In this document: positions 1 to 8,176 of the stretch, one piece after another | Position numbering within the stretch: the stretch's first letter is position 1 | Layout: each line of letters begins with the position of its first letter | DNA from: Oscillospiraceae bacterium | GTDB lineage: Bacteria > Bacillota > Clostridia > UMGS1840 > HGM11507 | DNA: 64,000 bases | Reading direction: 5' to 3' | NCBI GenBank assembly: GCA_015068525.1 | Contig: SVKJ01000008.1 | Location: forward strand, 23,083 to 87,082 | Position numbers and translations under genes: made by a program | The notes under the pieces: model-generated | The model's database searches: none | What the model saw: the letters and a program-made list of their open reading frames with translations, nothing else | What the model was told of the DNA's origin: nothing

Positions 1-1
1 A

Positions 2-217
2 AGCGATGTAAATGTAGGATTTAATGCACTTAAAGAAGAATATGTTAATATGATTGAAGCGGGTATAGTTGACCCTACAAAAGTTACACGTTCAGCTCTT
101 CAAAATGCTGCTTCAGTTGCATCAATGGTTCTTACAACTGAAAGCCTTGTTGCTGATATCCCTCAACCTGAAGCACCAGCACCACAAATGCCGGGCGGCG
201 GAATGGGAATGTATTAA
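2..217 (+). CDS. groEL: Chaperonin GroEL, C-terminal end (partial)
   Basis: The window opens inside this gene and shows only its last 71 codons. The visible part contains the late equatorial-domain segment with DPTKVTRSALQNAASVAS, followed by a Gly/Met-rich tail ending GGGMGMY. This is the typical end of group I chaperonins, which fold proteins in the cytoplasm as a double-ring ATPase with GroES. A rho-independent terminator follows within 35 bases, so groEL is the last gene of its operon. Identification is secure despite the truncation by the window edge. Confidence 0.97.
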   Translation, partial: SDVNVGFNALKEEYVNMIEAGIVDPTKVTRSALQNAASVASMVLTTESLVADIPQPEAPAPQMPGGGMGMY

Positions 218-248
218 AGTTTTAAAACACAAGTATTTTATTCAAAAA

Positions 249-283
249 ACACCGAAACGGGATTATCCTGTTTCGGTGTTTTC
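249..283 (+). terminator. Rho-independent terminator after groEL
   Basis: Stem AACACCGAAAC pairs with GTTTCGGTGTT around a short GGGATTATCCT centre and ends in a T-rich run. It lies between groEL and the convergent ddh gene. Confidence 0.85.
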
Positions 284-302
284 TATTGAAAAAAATTCTG
301 TT

Positions 303-1289
303 TTACAACATTTCGCTTATAATTTCTTCATATGATTTTTGTGATAACAGTTTAGGTGCGATATCAAATACTGTTCTGGCACCTGTTTCATTGTTTTTAT
401 AAAGTCTATATGCAGCTCTTGCATACGAAACAATAACGCTGGCAGTAAATTCAGGGTTGGAGTCAAGATTAAGGCTGTATTCAATAGTATGAGTATTCTT
501 GCCATTTTCCCCTGTCGTACCTGTTCTTATAACTTTTCCGCCGTGAGGGATTCCCCCGTGTTCTTTGTCTAAAACTTCCTGAGATACAAAATGAACAATT
601 GTATTGTAATCTGCAAAATAGTTAGGCATATTTTTGATTTCTGATTCTATTTTTTCTTTGTCAGCATCATCTCTTACTACAACAAAACATTCTCTGTAAT
701 GTTTCTCGCCTGTAGAAAGAGTAGGATATGTGCCTTTTTTAACTTCTTCGATAGCAGCATCTATCGGAATTGTATATTGCTTTGCATCAATTACTCCGTC
801 AATTCTTCTTATCGCATCAGAATGTCCCTGACTTACGCCTTTTCCCCAGAATGTATAATCTTTTCCTGATGGTAAAATTGCTGATGCGTAAAGACGGTTA
901 AGAGAGAACATACCGGGATCCCATCCCACTGAAATGATGCTTATTTTTCCTGCTTCTTTTGACGCTTTGTCAGTATTTGAAAAATGTTCGGGAATTTTTG
1001 CATGAGTGTCAAAACTGTCAATCACATTGAAATATTTTGCATAAAGAGGAGTTTGTGTTGGTAAGTCTGTTGCACTTCCTCCGCAAAGTATTAAAACATC
1101 TATCTCATCTTTATAATCTAAAATAGAGTCAATGTGTTTTACCGAAGCTGTTTTTGTAATTATATTAACATTTTCGGGATTTCTTCTTGTGAAAACATAT
1201 TTAAGTTCCATATCGGAATTTTGACCTATAGCGTATTCAACGCCTTTACCTAAATTTCCGTATCCTAAAATACCTATTCTAATTGTCAT
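303..1289 (-). CDS. ddh: meso-Diaminopimelate dehydrogenase
   Basis: Reductively aminates tetrahydrodipicolinate to meso-2,6-diaminopimelate with NADPH, the one-step route to lysine and to the peptidoglycan cross-linking residue. The 328-residue protein matches the usual family length. It has an N-terminal Rossmann fingerprint (GILGYGNLGKG), then FTRR, SFDTHAKIP, the substrate-site segment ISVGWDPGMFSLNR and WGKGVSQGHSDAIRRIDGV. I start at ATG 1289, because AAAGGTGA lies just upstream. An in-frame GTG nine bases earlier is part of that ribosome site. The gene stands alone, convergent with groEL and divergent from spmA. MurE in this window carries the meso-DAP motif, so the two agree. Confidence 0.95.
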   Translation of the reverse strand: MTIRIGILGYGNLGKGVEYAIGQNSDMELKYVFTRRNPENVNIITKTASVKHIDSILDYKDEIDVLILCGGSATDLPTQTPLYAKYFNVIDSFDTHAKIPEHFSNTDKASKEAGKISIISVGWDPGMFSLNRLYASAILPSGKDYTFWGKGVSQGHSDAIRRIDGVIDAKQYTIPIDAAIEEVKKGTYPTLSTGEKHYRECFVVVRDDADKEKIESEIKNMPNYFADYNTIVHFVSQEVLDKEHGGIPHGGKVIRTGTTGENGKNTHTIEYSLNLDSNPEFTASVIVSYARAAYRLYKNNETGARTVFDIAPKLLSQKSYEEIISEML

Positions 1290-1402
1290 TTTTATCACCT
1301 TTCTTTTAATTAGAATTATATCATAAAAATTTTAAAAAATAAATATTTTTTTTGTATTTTTAGTATCTATTAATCATATTTTTTAAAAAGGAGGCTGATT
1401 TT

Positions 1403-1966
1403 ATGCTTAATTATGTTTTCTCATTTATTATAATTTTGTCAATCATATATTCGCTTTTTACAGGTGACTTCCCTAAGGTAACCGAAGGTGCACTGGAATC
1501 TTCACAACAAACAATCGAACTTACTTTTACTATTTTATGTTCAATGTGTTTGTTTAACGGAGTGATGAGGGTGCTTGAAGAGGCAGGAGTTTTAAAAAGA
1601 CTTGCCCGTATTTTAAAAAAGCCTCTTAAATTCTTATATAAAGATGTAAAAGATGAAAAAGTTTTTGGTATAATGAGTATGAATATCGGAGCAAATTTGC
1701 TTGGTATGGGAAATGCAGCCACTCCTTTTGGCATTAAAACAATGCAAGGCTTAAAAGGAAATAACGAAAAGGCTACCAATTCAATGTGCCTTTTTGCAAT
1801 AATGAATACGGCATCAATACAAATTATTCCGTCAACAATTCTCGCAATAAGATTAAAATATGGATCTTCATCTCCTTTTTCCATAATTATACCTATATGG
1901 ATATGCAGTGTTACCGGTCTTATAACAGGAATAGTTCTATGTAAAATATTTGAAAGGAGAGGTTAG
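1403..1966 (+). CDS. spmA: Spore maturation protein A
   Basis: Polytopic inner-membrane protein of the nucleoside-recognition (Gate) domain family. In Bacillus and Clostridium, SpmA works with SpmB in spore-core dehydration and heat resistance. The 187-residue product has several hydrophobic segments. It carries the family signature NIGANLLGMGNAATPFGIKTM just past mid-protein, a cytoplasmic basic stretch before it, and a second hydrophobic block at the end. A strong AAAGGAGG site precedes ATG 1403. The stop is two bases before the spmB start, so the pair is translationally coupled. Expression in the mother cell or forespore is expected from the family but no sigma-factor site was confirmed. 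Confidence 0.93.
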   Translation: MLNYVFSFIIILSIIYSLFTGDFPKVTEGALESSQQTIELTFTILCSMCLFNGVMRVLEEAGVLKRLARILKKPLKFLYKDVKDEKVFGIMSMNIGANLLGMGNAATPFGIKTMQGLKGNNEKATNSMCLFAIMNTASIQIIPSTILAIRLKYGSSSPFSIIIPIWICSVTGLITGIVLCKIFERRG

Positions 1967-1968
1967 AC

Positions 1969-2499
1969 GTGCGAGTTTTAGAAATAATTTCATCTCTTTT
2001 AATACCTCTTACTTTTCTTTTTGCGCTGATTGTTGGTGTTATAAAAAAAGTAGATATTTATTCTGCCTTTGTTAATGGTGCAAAGGATAGTTTAAAAACT
2101 GCACTTAATATCTTTCCCGCAATTGTAACATTAATGATAGCAATAGGCATTTTTCGTACTTCGGGACTTCTTGATTTTACTACCGGTCTATTTTCTCCCA
2201 TACTTAATTTTATAAATGTGCCAAAGGAAATTCTGCCAATAGCAATTTTACGCCCTATGTCAGGAAGCGGAGGTCTTGCAATGCTTACTGATATTATAAA
2301 AAACTATGGTCCTGATTCGAAAATTGGTGTGATGGCATCGGTAATATGTGGATCAACTGAAACAACTTTTTATACTGTTGCCGTTTATTTTGGCTCAGTA
2401 GGTATAACAAATGTAAGGCACACAGTAAAGTGTGCCTTGCTGGCAGATTTAGTCAGCATAATAATGGGGATTTTAGTTTGCAATCTTCTTGTTTTTTAA
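1969..2499 (+). CDS. spmB: Spore maturation protein B
   Basis: Partner of SpmA, a 176-residue membrane protein of the same Gate family, required in Bacillus for proper spore-core dehydration. Visible features are an N-terminal hydrophobic segment, the conserved LRPMSGSGGLAMLTDIIKNYGPDS block near residues 95-120, and the GSTETTFYTVAVYFGSVGI motif near the C-terminus. It starts with GTG 1969 behind GAAAGGAGAGG, which lies inside the end of spmA. Presence of the pair is good evidence that the organism makes endospores. Confidence 0.93.
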   Translation: MRVLEIISSLLIPLTFLFALIVGVIKKVDIYSAFVNGAKDSLKTALNIFPAIVTLMIAIGIFRTSGLLDFTTGLFSPILNFINVPKEILPIAILRPMSGSGGLAMLTDIIKNYGPDSKIGVMASVICGSTETTFYTVAVYFGSVGITNVRHTVKCALLADLVSIIMGILVCNLLVF

Positions 2500-2656
2500 T
2501 TCGCTATAACATACATACGAAAATACTAAGCTTGATTGGTATAACGAATAATTACAGCGTAAATTTTCTAAGACAATGGGGATGTAAATTTTTACTAACC
2601 TTTGCTGTTGCATTCCCACTGTCTCCACATCTTAATACTATCTAAAACAGAAATAT
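2500..2656 (+). other. Intergenic region after spmB, no gene seen
   Basis: I see no credible coding sequence here. The segment around 2560-2640 has imperfect complementarity (GGGGATGTAAATTT against a later CATTCCCAC-type stretch), but nothing I can name. Confidence 0.4.
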
Positions 2657-2690
2657 CAGATGTTAAAATATTTTAATATCTGCTTTTTTT
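2657..2690 (+). terminator. Rho-independent terminator
   Basis: Stem CAGATGTTAAAAT pairs with ATTTTAATATCTG (one G-T pair), followed by GC and an eight-T run. It probably ends the spmAB transcript. Confidence 0.8.
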
Positions 2691-2699
2691 ATTGTGTAC

Positions 2700-2728
2700 T
2701 TGAAAAATGTTTTGTAAAATGGTATAAT
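2700..2728 (+). promoter_or_regulatory. Sigma-A promoter of the DUF4364 operon
   Basis: TTGAAA (2700-2705), a 17-base spacer and TATAAT (2723-2728) form a near-consensus vegetative promoter. Transcription would begin near 2735. Confidence 0.8.
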
Positions 2729-2735
2729 GAATTCA

Positions 2736-2788
2736 GCGATATATCTTCGATGCGATATATTTTAAATATCCACGATGACGGCGAGATA
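2736..2788 (+). repeat. Leader with GCGATATAT direct repeats
   Basis: GCGATATAT occurs at 2736-2744 and 2752-2760, with GCGAGATATG at 2781. This lies in the transcribed leader between the promoter and the DUF4364 start. It may be a remnant of a short genome-wide repeat. Function unknown. Confidence 0.4.
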
Positions 2789-2814
2789 TGTCAAAAATCA
2801 GAAAGGAAAAAACA

Positions 2815-3351
2815 ATGGCATACGAAGGACTATTAAGAAACGAGTTTATTATAAAACTTATTATATTATTTGTCATGAAAGAGTATAAAAAGCCTCTTAC
2901 AAACCAGCTTCTTACTCAGATGACTTTAGAAAACGTTGAAATAGATTATTATTTAATGCAGAAATGCTTATTTGATGTTATAGGTGTTGGTTGGATAAGA
3001 ACTTTTAAAGAAGATGGATGTATGAAGTATGAAATAGTGGAAGAGGTTGCTTCATCTGCAGAATATTTTCAAAGGGAAATTCCCTATAAAATAAAAGAAA
3101 GGCTTAAATTTGCAGTAAAAAGGCAGGAAACACGTGAACAGCCTAAGTCGGCAATTGAGTCTGATATTGTTGTTTCGGAAAAAGGGGATTTTAATGTATA
3201 TTTAAAAATATACGAAAAAGGAGATTTGCTTTTTGAACTTAATATAAATGTCGGCTCAAGGGACCTTGCTTTGAGAACTAAAGAGCATTTTTTAAAAAAT
3301 GCTATGGACATTTATATGGAAACTACAAAGAATGCAATGCAGGGTGTGTAA
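2815..3351 (+). CDS. DUF4364 family protein
   Basis: A 178-residue cytoplasmic protein resembling the Clostridia-wide DUF4364 family, often described as winged-helix-like and of unknown role. The N-terminal half (MAYEGLLRNEFIIKLIILFV, then LTNQLLTQMTLENVEIDYYLMQKCL) reads like a helix-rich DNA- or partner-binding domain. The C-terminal half is a predicted beta-rich region. I start at ATG 2815, because GAAAGGA sits seven bases upstream. An earlier in-frame ATG at 2788 lacks a ribosome site. It is the first gene of a three-gene run with the MBL hydrolase (3 bases later) and the kinase. No function is claimed beyond the family name. Confidence 0.8.
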   Translation: MAYEGLLRNEFIIKLIILFVMKEYKKPLTNQLLTQMTLENVEIDYYLMQKCLFDVIGVGWIRTFKEDGCMKYEIVEEVASSAEYFQREIPYKIKERLKFAVKRQETREQPKSAIESDIVVSEKGDFNVYLKIYEKGDLLFELNINVGSRDLALRTKEHFLKNAMDIYMETTKNAMQGV

Positions 3352-3354
3352 TAA

Positions 3355-3993
3355 ATGAAAGTTTTACCTTTAGTTGTGGGAAATCTTTCCACTAATTCAT
3401 ATATAGTATATGACGAAAATAAAAAAGAGGGGATAATAATCGACCCGGGCGATTTTCCCGAACTTTTAATTTCAAAAATAAAAGAACTTGGGATTAACCT
3501 TAAATATATAGTTTTTACTCATGTTCATTTTGACCATATACTTGGATATCCCAAATTAAAAAAAGAGTTTCCCGAATCCCTTCTTATTGTTTCACATATA
3601 GAAAAAGAGTCGCTTTGGGACAGAGAAAAAAGTCTTCTTTATTATGTCGATGTTGATTTTCCGAAAATAACGGAATTTGAAGAAGTAAAAAACGGTGACC
3701 TTGTTGAGTTTGGCGATGTGTCTTTAAAAGTTATTGAAACACCTGGGCATACTGAGGGTAGTATATGTTTATATGGGGAAAACATTTTGTTTTCAGGTGA
3801 TACTTTATTTTACTTATCTTTGGGAAGATGGGATTTTCCGGGGGGAGATTTTTATAAGGAATATCACTCAATAACCGAAGTTTTATTCAGTCTTCCAAAT
3901 GATACTTTGGTATATCCGGGGCATGGGAATAAAACAACTATTGGATATGAAAAAATAAATAATGAAGTCGTAAAATTTAAAAAAACAGAATAA
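3355..3993 (+). CDS. MBL-fold metallohydrolase, glyoxalase II-like
   Basis: A 212-residue cytoplasmic metallo-beta-lactamase-fold hydrolase. The metal-binding motif THVHFDH lies at residues 55-61. Later ligands are the His of TPGHTEGS, the Asp of FSGDTLF, and the His of YPGHGNKT near the C-terminus. The short form and GRWDFPGGD segment place it with the YcbL/GloB-like thioesterases, which hydrolyse thioesters such as lactoylglutathione or similar conjugates. The actual substrate in this organism is unknown. It is three bases downstream of the DUF4364 gene and is certainly co-transcribed with it. Confidence 0.85.
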   Translation: MKVLPLVVGNLSTNSYIVYDENKKEGIIIDPGDFPELLISKIKELGINLKYIVFTHVHFDHILGYPKLKKEFPESLLIVSHIEKESLWDREKSLLYYVDVDFPKITEFEEVKNGDLVEFGDVSLKVIETPGHTEGSICLYGENILFSGDTLFYLSLGRWDFPGGDFYKEYHSITEVLFSLPNDTLVYPGHGNKTTIGYEKINNEVVKFKKTE

Positions 3994-4044
3994 GAACCTT
4001 TAAAACTGCAATAGAATATATAAAGACTAAAAGAGGTGGTATAA

Positions 4045-4944
4045 ATGAGCGTTTTAACAATAGCTGAAATTAACAAAATGGCAAAAGAGCCTGAAAAGTT
4101 TGTATCAGCATGTGAAGAAAAATTTTTAAAAACTACCGAAAACATTGTAAAAATAATAAACGAACAAAAGATAAAATATGTATTCTTATGCGGTCCGTCA
4201 TCTTCGGGGAAAACTACTTTTTCCAGTATGCTTGTAAAAAGGCTGGAAGGAAAAGAGCATTTTGATATATCTTTAGATGATTATTACAAAGAACTCAGCG
4301 TAATGCCTTTAAGGAAAAACGGTAACTATAATTTTGAAACTATAAATTCTTTGAGGGTTAACGATTTTAAAAAAGATTTTAAACTTCTTAAAGAAGGGAA
4401 AGAAATCTATCTTCCTATGGTGGATTTTAAAACAGGTAAAAGAGTAGAAGATAATGAAAAAGTAAAGGTAGGAAAAGATACAGTTGTTTTAATCGAGGGG
4501 CTTCATGCATTAAATAAAAAAGTAACAGATATTTTTTCGGGAGAAAAAACGCTTAAAATATTTATTTGCCCCGAACCGAAAATAGAAAGGAATGGGAAAC
4601 TACTGTCGCCTTATGACTTAAGATTTATTCGCCGTGCAGTAAGAGATGAAAATTTCAGAAATTCTGATATTTTCAATTCCTTTAAAATGTGGCAGGATGT
4701 TCGTCTTGGCGAAAAACAGTTTATGGGTTCTTATAAAAAGAATGCAGATATTGTAGAAAATACTTTCTTAAACTATGAACTATGCGTTTTAAAAAAACCT
4801 GCGCTTAAGATGCTCTATACGGTGGGGAAAGACAGTAAATATTATCTTAAAGCAAAAAGGCTTATCGGCATACTTGAAAACTTTTTAGATATTGATAAAA
4901 AATATGTGGGTAAAAACTCACTTTTAAAAGAATTTATAAAATAA
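4045..4944 (+). CDS. Uridine kinase-like nucleoside kinase
   Basis: A 299-residue P-loop phosphotransferase. The Walker A motif GPSSSGKT lies at residues 50-57. The acidic SLDDYYK segment follows, then a basic LRFIRRAVRDENFRNSD block typical of the phosphoribulokinase/uridine kinase superfamily. It matches the kinase part of the longer Clostridia proteins that carry an N-terminal TGS-like domain, but here only about 40 residues precede the P-loop. The likely reaction is ATP-dependent phosphorylation of a nucleoside or related metabolite; the substrate cannot be read from the sequence. AAAGAGGTGG precedes ATG 4045. The next thing downstream is a repeat element that begins directly after the stop codon. 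Confidence 0.82.
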   Translation: MSVLTIAEINKMAKEPEKFVSACEEKFLKTTENIVKIINEQKIKYVFLCGPSSSGKTTFSSMLVKRLEGKEHFDISLDDYYKELSVMPLRKNGNYNFETINSLRVNDFKKDFKLLKEGKEIYLPMVDFKTGKRVEDNEKVKVGKDTVVLIEGLHALNKKVTDIFSGEKTLKIFICPEPKIERNGKLLSPYDLRFIRRAVRDENFRNSDIFNSFKMWQDVRLGEKQFMGSYKKNADIVENTFLNYELCVLKKPALKMLYTVGKDSKYYLKAKRLIGILENFLDIDKKYVGKNSLLKEFIK

Positions 4945-4945
4945 G

Positions 4946-5222
4946 TAGGCACTCGGGAGTCGAACACCTTATGGTTTAAAATTAGAAATTTCGCTTAATC
5001 CTGCAGAAATTCCTGCGAATATACGAAAGTATTATCCTTGAAATTTCTTTGACTTAAACAAAATTTCTCAATTTTAAACTCTTCGACCTTAAACGCAGGG
5101 AAATTTCTAAGATTTTTAATGCGAAGGACGAAGTCAGGCCGTCGCCTTACGAGGACGCCAAATTAAAAAGATTAAAATTTAACAAGTTTAAGGCATAAGG
5201 GGGTTTGGCTCCCGAGTGCCTA
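4946..5222 (+). repeat. Dispersed non-coding element, type 1, copy a
   Basis: A 277-bp element bounded by a perfect 14-base terminal inverted repeat, TAGGCACTCGGGAG at the left and its complement at the right. The reverse complement of essentially the whole element recurs at 26764-27039. It has no open reading frame of note and is rich in internal complementarity. Its left end abuts the kinase stop codon and its right end touches the AGAGGAGG ribosome site of the zinc-ribbon gene, so it would form the 5' leader of that gene. Whether it is a mobile element or an RNA leader is discussed in the findings. Confidence 0.85.
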
Positions 5223-5238
5223 AGAGGAGGAATTTAAT

Positions 5239-5598
5239 ATGGAATGGTTTAACACAATAAAAGGAACAGTTAAAAAAACAGCAGGAATGGCTTACGAAAA
5301 ATCAAGCCAGATAGTTGAGGTTACAAAAATCAACTTTAAAATTTCTGAAGCACAGGCAAAAATTGACAAGGAGTTTGAAGAAATAGGAAGAAAAGTTTAC
5401 GGTATGTATAAGGATGGAGAGAATGTATCGGAAGATGTAAAAAACATTTGCGAACTTATAGATAATAAATACTTTGAAATCGAAACTTTAAACAACCAGA
5501 TTGAAGAAATCAAAGAAATAAAAATATGTAAATCCTGTCAGGCTAAGAATAGCGCAGAAGCAAAATTCTGTTCAAACTGCGGGACTATGATGGAGTAA
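5239..5598 (+). CDS. Small zinc-ribbon, coiled-coil protein
   Basis: A 119-residue cytoplasmic protein. The first 85 residues are helical and charged, with probable coiled-coil content (ISEAQAKIDKEFEEIGRKVY, then NKYFEIETLNNQIEEIKEI). The C-terminus is a zinc ribbon with two CxxC pairs, CKSCQAKNSAEAKFCSNCG. Proteins of this layout are common in Clostridia and have no assigned role. GAGGAGGAATTT precedes ATG 5239. Its leader is occupied by a type 1 repeat element. Confidence 0.8.
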   Translation: MEWFNTIKGTVKKTAGMAYEKSSQIVEVTKINFKISEAQAKIDKEFEEIGRKVYGMYKDGENVSEDVKNICELIDNKYFEIETLNNQIEEIKEIKICKSCQAKNSAEAKFCSNCGTMME

Positions 5599-5632
5599 TA
5601 AAATTCTATAGCCTATATTATAAAAAAATATC

Positions 5633-5661
5633 TTGACTTTTTAAATGTTTTTATATATAAT
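5633..5661 (+). promoter_or_regulatory. Promoter of rpmH
   Basis: TTGACT (5633-5638), a 17-base spacer and TATAAT (5656-5661). The start point would be near 5668, leaving a leader of about 65 bases that ends in AAGGAGGTG. Confidence 0.75.
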
Positions 5662-5733
5662 TAGTATGTTATAAGTTAAAATGTCGGTTTGTGCTCACAT
5701 TTTGGCGGTATCACATTAAGGAGGTGCATAGAC

Positions 5734-5868
5734 GTGAAAAGAACATTTCAACCAAAGAAAAGACAAAGAAGCAAAGAACACGGCTTCAGAAAAAGAATGA
5801 GAACTTCTAACGGCAGAAAAGTATTGGCAAGAAGAAGATTAAAAGGCAGAAAAAGATTAAGTGCGTAA
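5734..5868 (+). CDS. rpmH: 50S ribosomal protein L34
   Basis: Forty-four residues, very basic, beginning MKRTFQPKKRQRSKEHGFR and containing MRTSNGRKVLARRRLKGRK, which is the invariant L34 sequence. It binds 23S rRNA in the large subunit. The start is GTG 5734, nine bases after AAGGAGGTG. It heads the conserved rpmH-rnpA-yidD-yidC-khpB order. A hairpin after the stop may reduce read-through into rnpA. Confidence 0.98.
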   Translation: MKRTFQPKKRQRSKEHGFRKRMRTSNGRKVLARRRLKGRKRLSA

Positions 5869-5955
5869 TTTTTTAATTTTAATATATGACATATTATACT
5901 TGCGGTAATACCTGCAGGTAGTTTTGTCATATTGGTGTAAACCGAATTGAATATA

Positions 5956-5985
5956 AAATGCCGTCGTCTTTACGGCATTTTTTTA
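5956..5985 (+). terminator. Attenuator or terminator between rpmH and rnpA
   Basis: AAATGCCGT pairs with ACGGCATTT around GTCTT, followed by a T run. It lies between L34 and the RNase P protein, where partial termination would let L34 be made in excess of RnpA. Confidence 0.75.
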
Positions 5986-6011
5986 AAATTAAAATCAAGA
6001 CAGGTTTTAGT

Positions 6012-6374
6012 ATGGTAAGAACTGTATCGATAAAGGAAAACAGGGACTTTTCATATTTGTACAGGCGTGGGACATTTGTTTCCTCCGACTGTCTTATACT
6101 TTATTTTCGTAAAAACAGGTTTCAGGTTAACAGGCTTGGAATAACTGTTTCGAAAAAAGTGGGAAAAGCCGTTGTAAGAAATAAAGTCAGACGTAGAATA
6201 AAAGAATATTATCGTAAAATAGAAGGTAGATTGCCTGCCTCCTATGATTTTGTTATAGTAGCAAGAAACAGTGCAAAAGATGCAGATTTTAAAAAAATAT
6301 CATCGGCATTTGAGTTTTTGCTAAGAAAATCCGGTTTGTTGAATTATGAAAAAAATACTTATCCTGGTAGTTAA
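6012..6374 (+). CDS. rnpA: Ribonuclease P protein component
   Basis: Protein cofactor of RNase P, which trims the 5' leader of precursor tRNAs together with the catalytic RNA. The 120-residue protein has the RnpA signature GITVSKKVGKAVVRNKVRRRIKEYYR, including the RNR-type basic helix that contacts RNA. I choose ATG 6012 (MVRTVSIKENRDF), because this matches the family N-terminus. Upstream in-frame codons run into the terminator hairpin. The 3' end overlaps the yidD start by 29 bases, an overlap that is common in this gene pair. Confidence 0.93.
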   Translation: MVRTVSIKENRDFSYLYRRGTFVSSDCLILYFRKNRFQVNRLGITVSKKVGKAVVRNKVRRRIKEYYRKIEGRLPASYDFVIVARNSAKDADFKKISSAFEFLLRKSGLLNYEKNTYPGS

Positions 6375-6555
6375 ATTTTATAGAAATTACTTATCCGGTC
6401 TTAAAAGGTATCCTACCTGCCGTTATATTCCCACTTGTTCGGAATATGCAATTTTAGCAATTGAGAAATACGGTGCGTTCAAAGGTTCTCTTAAGGCCAT
6501 TTACCGTTTGTTAAGGTGCAATCCGTTCTCGAAAGGCGGAGTGGATTATCCGTAG
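6346..6555 (+). CDS. yidD: Membrane protein insertion efficiency factor
   Basis: A 69-residue amphipathic membrane-associated protein that assists YidC-dependent insertion. It has the family motif YLSGLKRYPTCRYIPTCSEYA, with the two conserved cysteines, and the C-terminal RLLRCNPFSKGGVDYP. It overlaps the end of rnpA and precedes yidC by about 50 bases, the classical arrangement. Confidence 0.95.
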   Translation: MKKILILVVKFYRNYLSGLKRYPTCRYIPTCSEYAILAIEKYGAFKGSLKAIYRLLRCNPFSKGGVDYP

Positions 6556-6607
6556 GCATCAGTGAGAAATTTTCTGATGCTAATTGTTTTAGTTAGGAAG
6601 TGAATTT

Positions 6608-7477
6608 ATGGACTTTTTAGGGGCTCCAATTGGATATATTATGAATATTTTATACAACTTTTTATCAAACTACGGTTTGACAATTGTGGTTGTATCAGTA
6701 CTCTTTAAACTTATTATTTTACCACTTACAATTAAACAGCAAAAGTCAATGGCGGCAATGCAGGAAGTTCAGCCTATACTTACTGAAATTCAGAATAAGT
6801 ACGCCAACGATAAAGAAAAGCAAAGTACAGAAATGATGAAGGTTTATCAGGACTATAATATAAGTCCTTTTGCAAGTTGTTTGCCTACTCTTCTTCAGTT
6901 TCCAATACTTATAGGTCTTTACGGTGCAATAGGAAGACCTTTAAAATTTATGCTTGGCTTAGGCGAACAAGCAATTAAAAAACTTGCAGAAATTGTCGGT
7001 GTGAGTATTGCAAATGCATCTCCTTATTCTTATGAAATAAATATTGCAAATAAAATAAGCCAGCCTGAATTTATAGATAAAATTCAGGATATCATTCCGG
7101 GATTTTCAGGGATAGATTTTAACTTTTTTGGTTTAAATCTTTCTCAGATGCCACAGTTTAGTGTGATATCGACTGCATGGATACTTCCTGTTCTGGCAGC
7201 AGTTTTGACTTTCCTTAGCAGTTATGTTATGCAGGCACAGTCATCTCAAAACAGTGAAATGCAGTCAAGCCAGAAAACTATGCTGTATGTTATGCCTGTT
7301 ATGATTTTATTCTTTGCATTCCAGGTTCCGTGCGGACTTAGTTTGTACTGGTGCATTAACAGTATTTTGCAGATTATTCAGTTCTTTACACTAGATAAAG
7401 TTATTAAAGAAAGATTATCAACAGAAATTGCAGTTAAAAGTGCAAGTTCGGTTGCCAAGAACCAAAAAAGGAGATAA
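6608..7477 (+). CDS. yidC: Membrane protein insertase YidC/OxaI
   Basis: Inserts and folds proteins in the cytoplasmic membrane, alone or with SecYEG. At 289 residues it is the Gram-positive type without the large periplasmic domain. Five hydrophobic segments are visible: near residues 20-40, 90-115, 190-215, 225-245 and 245-265. The signature LFKLIILPLTIKQQKSMAAMQE follows the first of them. The usual lipoprotein signal peptide of Bacillus SpoIIIJ is missing; the protein begins directly with MDFLGAPIGYIMNILYNFL. GAAGTGAATTT precedes ATG 6608. KhpB/Jag follows after five bases, as in most Firmicutes. Confidence 0.94.
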   Translation: MDFLGAPIGYIMNILYNFLSNYGLTIVVVSVLFKLIILPLTIKQQKSMAAMQEVQPILTEIQNKYANDKEKQSTEMMKVYQDYNISPFASCLPTLLQFPILIGLYGAIGRPLKFMLGLGEQAIKKLAEIVGVSIANASPYSYEINIANKISQPEFIDKIQDIIPGFSGIDFNFFGLNLSQMPQFSVISTAWILPVLAAVLTFLSSYVMQAQSSQNSEMQSSQKTMLYVMPVMILFFAFQVPCGLSLYWCINSILQIIQFFTLDKVIKERLSTEIAVKSASSVAKNQKRR

Positions 7478-7482
7478 CCGTT

Positions 7483-8172
7483 ATGAGAGAAATTATTGCA
7501 ACAGGTAAAGATACCGAAGAAGCAATTGAAACAGGTCTTATGGAACTTAATGTTTCAAGAGAAGATGTTAATATAGAAATTATAGAAACAAGCAATAAAG
7601 GACTTTTTGGAATATTCGGACAAAAAGATGCTAAAGTTAAAATTACTCTTTTGGGAGAAGAAACCGAAACGAAAAAAGATGCTCCTAAGGTAGCTGATGA
7701 AGATGTTTTATTACAAACCAAGAATTTTGTGATTACCGTTTTATTAAAAATGGGTATTGACTCAAATTGTGAAATAGTAATGAATGATAATAACCGCATT
7801 GAAATAGAATTAAGCGGTGAAAACATGGGTATGGTAATCGGTAGACGCGGAGAAACGCTTGATGCTCTTCAGCACGTTGTTCAACTTTATGTTAACAAAG
7901 AATTTGAAGAATATTATAAGGTGACTATTGACACCGAAGATTACAGAAAAAAAAGAGAAGAAGCACTCATAAATCTTGCTCACGGGCTTGCAAAAAAAGT
8001 TATAAGAACAAGAAAAGAAATTGTATTAGAACCGATGAAACCATACGAAAGAAGAATTATACATACAGCACTTCAGAATTACAATAAGGTTAAAACTCAC
8101 AGCATCGGCGAAGAACCAAACAGAAAACTGGTTGTTTCTTTCAAATACCCTGCAAAGAAAACAGAAGAATAA
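7483..8172 (+). CDS. khpB: RNA-binding protein KhpB (Jag/EloR)
   Basis: A 229-residue RNA-binding protein. In other Firmicutes it pairs with KhpA and affects cell elongation and sRNA-mediated regulation. The domains are in order: a Jag_N domain (residues 1-52, with ETSNKGLFGIFGQKDAKV), a KH domain with the GxxG loop VIGRRGETLDALQ near residues 118-130, and a C-terminal R3H domain with EPMKPYERRIIHTAL and HSIGEEPNRK. It lies five bases after yidC and is followed by a terminator, so it closes the rpmH operon. Confidence 0.93.
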   Translation: MREIIATGKDTEEAIETGLMELNVSREDVNIEIIETSNKGLFGIFGQKDAKVKITLLGEETETKKDAPKVADEDVLLQTKNFVITVLLKMGIDSNCEIVMNDNNRIEIELSGENMGMVIGRRGETLDALQHVVQLYVNKEFEEYYKVTIDTEDYRKKREEALINLAHGLAKKVIRTRKEIVLEPMKPYERRIIHTALQNYNKVKTHSIGEEPNRKLVVSFKYPAKKTEE

Positions 8173-8176
8173 CATC

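Noticed and set aside
69..335. 88-codon frame over the groEL end
   Set aside because: It is out of frame with the clear GroEL tail and has no ribosome site.
1411..1884. Minus-strand frame opposite spmA
   Set aside because: It mirrors a recognised gene, has no ribosome site, and its composition is that of antisense spmA.
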